NCBI GenBank assembly: GCA_012800625.1
Contig: JAAZIY010000173.1
Span: forward strand, 1-10,881
DNA: 10,881 nt
From: Lentisphaerota bacterium
GTDB taxonomy: Bacteria; Verrucomicrobiota; Lentisphaeria; Oligosphaerales; Oligosphaeraceae
Reading direction: 5' to 3'
The notes beneath the pieces were generated by a model that saw only the letters and a program-made list of their open reading frames with translations, did no database searches and was not told the origin of the DNA. Positions 6,041 through 10,881 of this stretch are shown here, piece by piece. How positions within the stretch are numbered: position 1 is the stretch's first letter; each line of letters begins with the position of its first letter. Both the position numbers and the translations under genes were made by a program.

Positions 6041-6580
6041 TTAGAGTGCGGTTCCTTTTTTGGGCACAAAGAAGCGGCTCATATCTAGCCCTTCGTGCTC
6101 GAGCAGCTTGATTTTCTGCTTGATGCCGCCGCCGTATCCGGTCAGGTTGCCCTTGGCTCCGACCACGCGGTGACATGGAATAATAATTGATATGGGGTTA
6201 TGTCCCACGGCGCCGCCCACTGCCTGGCTGGACATCTTGGCGCCGCCGCGTTGCTGGCCTATCTGTTTGGCGATATCGCCATAGCTAAGCACCTCGCCAT
6301 AGGGAATCTGGCAAAGTATTTTCCAGACCTGCTGTCTGAATTCACTGCCCAGAGGGGCCAGGTTAAGTTCGTCGGGTGAGGGCGCCTGGCGCTCAAAATA
6401 GCGCTGCAGCCAGTCCTTCACCAGTTGAAAATATGGCAGCTCGGGCCTGGGCTTGAGCTGCGCCAAAAGCCGGTCGCCAAAATATTTCTGCCCCTCCAGC
6501 CAAAGCCCTACCAGGCTATTTTCGCTGCATCCCAGAGTGAGAGTGCCAAAAGGCGAGTCCAGTTCGCTGCTGTAATACAT
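6041..6580 (-). CDS. ogt: methylated-DNA--[protein]-cysteine S-methyltransferase
   Basis: This suicide DNA-repair protein transfers the alkyl group from O6-alkylguanine (and O4-alkylthymine) to its own cysteine. The active-site motif IIPCHRVV is present, with the acceptor Cys at residue 136 of the 179-residue form. It is preceded by the DNA-binding helix-turn-helix region (FRQQVWKILCQIPYGEVLSYGDIAKQ broken across residues 81-106) and followed by GNLTGYGGGIKQKIKLLEHEG. The open frame extends upstream to 6682, but those 34 extra codons are a translation of the TTCGTG repeat array. ATG 6580-6578 (MYYSSELDSPFGTL) is the natural family start and gives the usual length. No regulatory Ada domain is attached. 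The gene follows the rluA-like gene after 76 bp of repeat. Confidence 0.95.
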   Translation of the reverse strand: MYYSSELDSPFGTLTLGCSENSLVGLWLEGQKYFGDRLLAQLKPRPELPYFQLVKDWLQRYFERQAPSPDELNLAPLGSEFRQQVWKILCQIPYGEVLSYGDIAKQIGQQRGGAKMSSQAVGGAVGHNPISIIIPCHRVVGAKGNLTGYGGGIKQKIKLLEHEGLDMSRFFVPKKGTAL

Positions 6581-6588
6581 GATAACAG

Positions 6589-6656
6589 TGCCTTCGTGTG
6601 ACTTAGTGTACCTTCGTGTGCCTTCGTGTCCTTCCCCCTTTCGCGCCCCTTCGTGG
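6589..6656. repeat. 10-bp TTCGTG array between rluA-like gene and ogt
   Basis: Four 10-bp units are visible: TGCCTTCGTG, TGACTTAGTG, TACCTTCGTG and TGCCTTCGTG (6589-6628). A variant of the closing box, TCCTTCCCCCTTT, follows, and then CCCCTTCGTGGTCAA. The last bases abut the stop codon of the RluA-like gene. On the minus strand the array reads in frame into ogt, which produces a false N-terminal extension. Confidence 0.8.
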
Positions 6657-7292
6657 TCAAAGTTTGATCTCCGACTGCACATAGAGCATTTGCTGTTTTA
6701 CCGGGTGCCAGAATCCCAGGCGGTAATGTTGTAGCGCGATGCCACCCTGAGGCCAGGTTTTGCGCGAGCCATATTTGCGGTCCCCCAACACCGGGTGTCC
6801 CAGGTTTGCCAGCTGTGCGCGTATCTGGTGATAACGTCCGGTTTCCAGTTGTATCTCGAGCAGGCTTTGGCCTTTTCCCGCTTCGAGCAGCTTGTAGCTC
6901 AGGCTGGCCAGGCGCGCGCCGCTCTCATCAGGAGCGGCTATACGGGCCTGAAAACGCTCATGCAGCAAGTAGTCTTCCAGCCTGGCCTCGGACAGAGAGG
7001 GGCTGCCTTCCACCCGCACACGGTAGGTCTTTTGCAGCTTCCCCGCCCGCAGACTGGCGTTTAGGCGCGACAAGGCTTTGCTGCTGCGCGCAAAGAGCAC
7101 CAGACCGCAGGCCACCCGGTCAATACGATGCACAGCGTGCAGGAAGACCGCTCCAGGCCGCTGAAAACGGAGTTTCAGCCAGGCTTTGGCCAGCTCTTCG
7201 AGGTTCTTCTGGCCGCTGCCGGAGTCCTGTGTCAAAAGACCGGCGGGCTTGTCCAGCACCAGCACATGATTGTCCAGAAAAATTGGCTGCAA
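6657..7292 (-). CDS. RluA-family RNA pseudouridine synthase (single domain)
   Basis: This protein isomerises uridine to pseudouridine in rRNA or tRNA. The catalytic motif HRIDR is at residues 55-59, with the nucleophile Asp58. KTYRVRVEG (88-96), the GRYHQIRAQL segment (152-161) and GHPVLGDRKYG (165-175) are the other family blocks. At 211 residues it lacks the N-terminal S4 domain of RluC or RluD, so it belongs to the short RluA-like group whose target cannot be told from sequence. The consensus Thr of GRTHQIR is Tyr here. The start is TTG at 7292-7290, because an in-frame stop lies four codons upstream and the family opening (IFLDNHVLVLDKPAGLL) follows at once. No ribosome site is evident. 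The stop TGA is at 6659-6657. Confidence 0.9.
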   Translation of the reverse strand: MQPIFLDNHVLVLDKPAGLLTQDSGSGQKNLEELAKAWLKLRFQRPGAVFLHAVHRIDRVACGLVLFARSSKALSRLNASLRAGKLQKTYRVRVEGSPSLSEARLEDYLLHERFQARIAAPDESGARLASLSYKLLEAGKGQSLLEIQLETGRYHQIRAQLANLGHPVLGDRKYGSRKTWPQGGIALQHYRLGFWHPVKQQMLYVQSEIKL

Positions 7293-7398
7293 GGTAATGC
7301 TTCAGTCCGGCGGGCGATGTTTTTTGTGTCAATGACGGCGGGCAGGCCTTCCCCAGTGGAAATCATCTCGCTGCCCTTCGAGAGTCCCTACCGCTTAT

Positions 7399-8805
7399 TC
7401 AGGCATTTTCGACAAACACCTGGTGCAGCACCTTTTGGGCCTTTTCAAAGTCGCCGCGCTCCAGGATGAACTGCATATTCACCTGCCGGGAGGCCTGCAC
7501 CAGGGCCAACACGTTGATATGCGCCTTGTAAAGCGCGTCGGCGGCCTTGGAAAGAAAGCCGGGCAGACGCATATTGCTGCCGATCACCGCTACAATGGCC
7601 ACCGGAAAACGCTTGATGATGGCATTGGGCAGATTGTGCGCAATTAACAGGGCGCATTCGTCCAAACGACGGTTCTTCTGCGGCACATAATGGGTGATGG
7701 TGTTGGCGTTGGTGGTCTTGGCGATATAGCTGATATTGGTGTCATAGAAGTTTTTCAGCAGGCGGTGGTCATAGCCGGGCTGGGAAACCATCTCCGGGTC
7801 CATGACCTCGATGGCCTCCACGTCATTGCGACCGCAGATCATCTCGACGCGGGGCTGCGGCGAGATGTAGTCCACCGAGATAACCGTGCCGGGGTGTTCG
7901 GGGTCAAAGGCGTTCTTGATGCGTATGGGGATGCCGCAGAGCTCCATCTCCTTGGAGGCCTTCGAGTGTATGGCCTCCATGTCAAGGTCGGAGAGCTGGT
8001 CGGCGATATCAAAATTGGTGTTGCCGATGACTTTTACCTTGTCCAGGCCGATGAGCACCGGGTCTCCGGTGCAGAGATGATATTCCTTGTGTATGATGCC
8101 TTCGCGGGCCTCGGTGACCACGGCCACCTTGCTGAAGGTGATCTCGCTGTAGCCGCGGTCGAAACGCGTCATAATGCCCTCGTCGTACTTGACGTATCCG
8201 GTGACAATAGGCATGCAGGTGGAAAAGTCAATGCCCTGGAATGCCTTGCGTACCGCCTCGTCAAAGCCCAGTATGGCGTCGTCCTTCCAGCCGGTAAGGT
8301 CTAAAAACTTGGCATTGACCCCGTGTTTTTGCAGTATGAGCGTCGAGTTGTAGGCGCTGTGGGCCTCGCCCACGGCGCTGAGCAGCTCGCGGGTCTGCGG
8401 CAGATAGCTGTCGACGTTGAAGTGTCCGAAGCTGCGCAGGCGCATCAGGTCCTCGAGGCATTCGTGTATTTCGTCTATGCGCTGGTTGACGTAGGCGTCG
8501 GCTTTTTCCTGGTCCAGGCCCAGCTCTGCGAAAGAGCGGTTGTACTCGACCATGCGCTCGCGCACCAGTTCCAGGCTCTCCTTCCAGGCCTGGTCGGCTC
8601 CGGCAAACTTGCCGTAGACCCCGGGAGTCCCGTTTTTCTTGTTTTCCAGCAGCATATTAGTAATGCCGCTATAGGCGGAGACGATGAAAATCCGCTGATA
8701 GAGCTGTTCGGGAAGGCGCTTGCCGATGATCACGTTGGCCATGACCTCGCCAAAACGCGACATAGAGCTGCCGCCTATCTTCTCGACGGTATGTGAATTA
8801 GCCAT
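7399..8805 (-). CDS. lysC: aspartate kinase, ectoine-type (Ask_Ect-like)
   Basis: This enzyme phosphorylates L-aspartate, the first step to lysine/diaminopimelate, threonine and methionine. The opening HTVEKIGGSSMSRF (residues 5-18) carries the kinase KxGGSS motif. RIFIVSAYSGITNMLLENKK (38-57), DRGYSEITFSKVA (216-228) and REGIIHKEYHL (234-244) resemble the aspartokinases found in ectoine clusters rather than E. coli LysC or Bacillus types. Two ACT regulatory repeats are likely at about 325-392 and 402-465 (VAIVAVIGSNMRLPGFLSKA). I choose ATG 8805 (468 residues) over an in-frame TTG at 8823 because GGAG sits 6 nt upstream of it. No ectA, ectB, ectC, asd or other amino-acid gene is adjacent. 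Feedback specificity cannot be read from sequence. Confidence 0.93.
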   Translation of the reverse strand: MANSHTVEKIGGSSMSRFGEVMANVIIGKRLPEQLYQRIFIVSAYSGITNMLLENKKNGTPGVYGKFAGADQAWKESLELVRERMVEYNRSFAELGLDQEKADAYVNQRIDEIHECLEDLMRLRSFGHFNVDSYLPQTRELLSAVGEAHSAYNSTLILQKHGVNAKFLDLTGWKDDAILGFDEAVRKAFQGIDFSTCMPIVTGYVKYDEGIMTRFDRGYSEITFSKVAVVTEAREGIIHKEYHLCTGDPVLIGLDKVKVIGNTNFDIADQLSDLDMEAIHSKASKEMELCGIPIRIKNAFDPEHPGTVISVDYISPQPRVEMICGRNDVEAIEVMDPEMVSQPGYDHRLLKNFYDTNISYIAKTTNANTITHYVPQKNRRLDECALLIAHNLPNAIIKRFPVAIVAVIGSNMRLPGFLSKAADALYKAHINVLALVQASRQVNMQFILERGDFEKAQKVLHQVFVENA

Positions 8806-8809
8806 AAGA

Positions 8810-8815
8810 CTCTCC
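8810..8815 (-). promoter_or_regulatory. ribosome binding site for aspartate kinase
   Basis: GGAGAG on the minus strand lies just before ATG 8805 (the GGAG core is 6 nt away). It decides between this ATG and the upstream TTG at 8823, which would overlap the site. Confidence 0.65.
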
Positions 8816-8899
8816 GAATGCAAGAGGGTAACGCGTCAAAACGGCCTGCCTGGCTTCACCTGTCAGCCCAAGAGAGCGGGCAATTGCCGTTTTGTTGTT

Positions 8900-10630
8900 T
8901 TAGATCAGTATTTTGGGCATGGGGAACTGTGCTGCCAGTTCGCCGACCTGTTGGCGCACTTCGGCGCAGACCTGCTCGTCGTCGATATTATCGAGTATGC
9001 GGCACATCAGGGCGGCCACCTTCTGCATTTCCGCCTCCCGCATGCCTCGGGTGCTGACTGCGGCGGTGCCCACGCGTATGCCGCTGGTCACGCTGGGTTT
9101 GGCCGGGTCGAAGGGGATCATGTTCATATTGACCGTGATGTCGGCCCGGTCCAGGGCGTCGGCGGCGGCCTTGCCGCTCACCGACTTGGGGCGCAGGTCC
9201 ACCAGCATGAGGTGGTTGTCAGTGCCGCCGGAGACGATGCGCAGCCCCCCCTTGGCCAGCTCCTCGGCCAGGCGAGCCGTATTGGCCACAACCTGCTGTT
9301 GATAGGCGCTGAACTGCGGCTGCAAGGCCTCCTGGAAGCAGACCGCCTTGGCGGCGATAATGTGCATCAGCGGGCCGCCCTGTATGCCGGGGAAGAGCCA
9401 GGAGTTGACCTTCTTGATCAGGTTTTCCTTGCACAGGATAAGGCCGCCGCGCGGGCCACGCAGGGTCTTGTGCGTGGTCGAGGTGACGATGTCGGCATAG
9501 GGCAGCGGGCTGGGATGCAGGCCGGCAGCGACCAATCCGGCGATATGAGCCATATCCACCATGAAATAGGCCCCGACCTGGTCGGCGATCTGCCGCATCC
9601 TGGCGAAATCGATGATGCGCGGATAGGCGCTGGCGCCGGCGAGCAGCAGCTTGGGCTTATGTTGCTGCGCCAGCTCGGCGATGTTGTCGTAGTCCAGGCG
9701 CTCGCTTTCCCGGTCTACGCCGTAGCCGATGAATTCGTAGCTGCGTCCGCTAAAGTTGACTTTGTGTCCGTGCGTCAGGTGACCGCCGTGGTCCAGGCTC
9801 ATGCCCAGCACCTTGTCGCCATGTTCGAGTATGGCGTAATATGCCGCCATATTTGCCTGGCTGCCGGAGTGCGGCTGCACGTTGGCGGCCTCGGCTCCAA
9901 AGAGGCGGCAGGCTCTTTCAATGGCCAGGGTTTCCACTTCATCGACGTGCTGGCAGCCATTGTAGTAGCGCCGGCCCGGGTATCCTTCGGCGTACTTGTT
10001 GGTAAGCACGGTGCCGGCGGCGGCGCGCACGGCGACACTGGCAAAGTTCTCCGAGGCGATAAGCTCCAGCCCGCGCGCCTGTCTGGCGCCTTCGCGCTCG
10101 ATAATGGCGGCCAGCTCCGGGTCGGTTTTGCGTATGGGGGCGACATCATCGAGGCTAAGCTCCTCGAGTTTGTGCAGTCGTCTTACGTGGCGTTCTTCTG
10201 CGCTGAAGGCCTGTCCCAGCCAGGCTTCCACGGTTTTGAGCAGTTCGGCGTCGCTCATCTGGTCGCCGCCGGTGACCAGGATATTGGCATTGTTATGGCT
10301 GCGGCTCATGGCCGCCTTTTCCGGGCTTTCCGCCAATGCCGCTCTAACGCCGTGGAAACGGTTGGCGCAAACCGACATGCCAATGCCGCTGCGGCAGATC
10401 AGTATGCCGCAGTCGATCTCATTATTCAGCAGTGCCCGGCAGAGCGGGGCGGCATAGTCCGGGTAGTCGTCGTCAGGCTGCACGCCGGAGGGACCGAAAT
10501 CAAGCACCTTCAGGCCGCTTTGGGCCAGCGTGCCCTTGAGCAGCTCCTTCTTGGCGTAGCCGCCGTGGTCGGTGCCTATGCCTATGCGTAAACCATCCTG
10601 CTTGGACTGCCAATCGGAAAACTCGTTCAT
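8900..10630 (-). CDS. rpiB/glyA: fused ribose-5-phosphate isomerase B / serine hydroxymethyltransferase
   Basis: One uninterrupted 576-codon frame joins two enzymes. Residues about 14-150 are RpiB, which interconverts ribose-5-phosphate and ribulose-5-phosphate: GIGTDHGGYAKKELL (17-31), the active-site Cys79 in LICRSGIGMSVCANR (77-91), and SRSHNNANILVTGG (109-122). Residues about 158-576 are a full-length PLP-dependent serine hydroxymethyltransferase, which makes glycine and 5,10-methylene-THF: LELIASENFAS (188-198), TNKYAEGYPGRRYYNGC (210-226), VDMAHIAGLVAAG (358-370), the PLP lysine K388 in TSTTHKTLRGPRGG (383-396), and SGIRVGTAA (516-524). The link is only about 10 residues, and both domains keep their catalytic residues. 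The usual CGTGIG of RpiB is CRSGIG here. The start ATG 10630 has GAGGT 6 nt upstream. No stop or frame change is seen at the junction. Confidence 0.96.
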   Translation of the reverse strand: MNEFSDWQSKQDGLRIGIGTDHGGYAKKELLKGTLAQSGLKVLDFGPSGVQPDDDYPDYAAPLCRALLNNEIDCGILICRSGIGMSVCANRFHGVRAALAESPEKAAMSRSHNNANILVTGGDQMSDAELLKTVEAWLGQAFSAEERHVRRLHKLEELSLDDVAPIRKTDPELAAIIEREGARQARGLELIASENFASVAVRAAAGTVLTNKYAEGYPGRRYYNGCQHVDEVETLAIERACRLFGAEAANVQPHSGSQANMAAYYAILEHGDKVLGMSLDHGGHLTHGHKVNFSGRSYEFIGYGVDRESERLDYDNIAELAQQHKPKLLLAGASAYPRIIDFARMRQIADQVGAYFMVDMAHIAGLVAAGLHPSPLPYADIVTSTTHKTLRGPRGGLILCKENLIKKVNSWLFPGIQGGPLMHIIAAKAVCFQEALQPQFSAYQQQVVANTARLAEELAKGGLRIVSGGTDNHLMLVDLRPKSVSGKAAADALDRADITVNMNMIPFDPAKPSVTSGIRVGTAAVSTRGMREAEMQKVAALMCRILDNIDDEQVCAEVRQQVGELAAQFPMPKILI

Positions 10631-10636
10631 ATCGCG

Positions 10637-10641
10637 ACCTC
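10637..10641 (-). promoter_or_regulatory. ribosome binding site for rpiB/glyA
   Basis: GAGGT on the minus strand lies 6 nt before ATG 10630. It places the fusion start at the beginning of the RpiB part, so both domains are translated from one site. Confidence 0.6.
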
Positions 10642-10676
10642 ACAAAACTTGCCCTGACAAATGCAAAAGACATAAT

Positions 10677-10707
10677 TTAATAGACCTAAGCCGGATTTGC
10701 TAATCAA
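10677..10707 (-). promoter_or_regulatory. weak candidate promoter of rpiB/glyA
   Basis: TTGATT (10707-10702) and TATTAA (10682-10677) on the minus strand are spaced by 19 bp in an AT-rich leader. Spacing and -10 match are poor. The leader also holds the perfect palindrome AAATGCGCATTT (10751-10762) and an inverted pair TTTGCATTT (10772-10780) and AAATGCAAA (10659-10667), which could be operator-like, but chance is not excluded. I do not recognise a riboswitch. Confidence 0.2.
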
Positions 10708-10811
10708 AGCGCAGAATTGAGCCGCAAAACGCGACTGTAATAGTAAAACCAAATGCGCATTTTTTATCCGGTTTGCATTTACCTTTACAAAAACGCTCAG
10801 ACGCATTAAAT

Positions 10812-10833
10812 TAGACCCTGTCCAAAAAGGGGG
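10812..10833. repeat. dispersed box TAGACCCTGTCCAAAAAG
   Basis: This is a variant of the box also seen at 2272-2289 in the same orientation, and at 159-175 and 6021-6037 in reverse. A run of G (10829-10837) follows, as it does in shorter form at 2289-2293. Confidence 0.6.
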
Positions 10834-10840
10834 GGGGATA

Positions 10841-10881
10841 GTAGCGCCTCTACGAGGCGCCGGTTTTGATGGTTGCCTGTA
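10841..10881. repeat. GC-rich hairpin element, partial second copy
   Basis: GTAGCGCCTCTACGAGGCGCCGG matches the start of the element at 4258 (GTGGCGCCCCTACAGGGCGCCGG) with compensating stem changes. The perfect 7-bp stem GCGCCTC (10844-10850) and GAGGCGC (10854-10860) has a TAC loop. The copy is cut off by the end of the window. Confidence 0.65.

Noticed and set aside
7293..7398. A frameshifted N-terminal part of the RluA-like gene in another frame (ATG near 7345).
   Set aside because: The annotated frame already starts at the typical family opening, and the upstream peptide resembles no pseudouridine synthase or S4 domain.
8881..8900. Possible terminator GGGCAATTGCC followed by a T-rich run on the plus strand.
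   Set aside because: The T-run is on the plus strand, where no gene ends. On the minus strand, the direction of transcription, the palindrome has no T-run after it, and the stem is short.
8720..10591. A 623-codon open frame on the plus strand opposite rpiB/glyA and the kinase start.
   Set aside because: It is a mirror of the strong codon bias of the real minus-strand genes, crosses two of them, has no recognisable domain, and its peptide is low in normal protein patterns.
10631..10811. Riboswitch in the long AT-rich leader of rpiB/glyA.
   Set aside because: I could not find the conserved core of a glycine, THF or SAM riboswitch. Only short palindromes, compatible with chance, are present.

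Overview
This window reads as ordinary bacterial chromosome carrying housekeeping genes. All nine genes lie on the minus strand, so transcription runs from high to low coordinates. The coding DNA is moderately GC-rich, and the gaps between genes hold AT-rich DNA and several families of dispersed repeats. The rotary ATPase is the bacterial A/V type. Its gene order (E, DUF2764, A, B, D) and protein sequences resemble the Chlamydia and Bacteroidota versions. Together with the repeat-filled gaps this suggests an uncultured, probably anaerobic bacterium of the PVC group (for example Lentisphaerota-like), Cloacimonadota or a neighbouring phylum. The phylum is inference and is weakly supported.

Layout from the 3' end of transcription upward: 1-209 is a gene-free gap with repeats. 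From 210 to 5741 lies the V-ATPase cluster, read E (5741-5130), DUF2764 (5090-4545), A (4114-2381), B (2214-916), D (824-210). A good candidate promoter sits upstream of E. The membrane subunits I and K, normally next in this operon type, would lie beyond the left edge. The cluster is interrupted by a repeat-bearing gap between DUF2764 and A (about 430 bp) and a smaller one between A and B (166 bp).

From 6041 to 10630 four unrelated housekeeping genes follow. They are an Ogt-type DNA repair methyltransferase, a single-domain RluA-family pseudouridine synthase, an aspartate kinase of the type associated with ectoine clusters (here without ectABC in view), and a single 576-codon gene fusing ribose-5-phosphate isomerase B to serine hydroxymethyltransferase. 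The fusion joins a pentose-phosphate enzyme to the main one-carbon/glycine enzyme and is the most unusual protein in the window.

The main non-coding signal is in the gaps. There are (i) arrays of a 10-bp unit close to TCTCTTCGTG, one pair forming a large inverted repeat with 27-bp perfect arms; (ii) a dispersed box, TTTTTGGACGCGGTCT and variants; (iii) an AT-rich direct repeat of about 60 bp present at two places in the ATPase cluster; and (iv) a GC-rich multi-hairpin element with a second, truncated copy at the right edge. I see no CRISPR array, tRNA, rRNA, transposase, phage gene or defence system.
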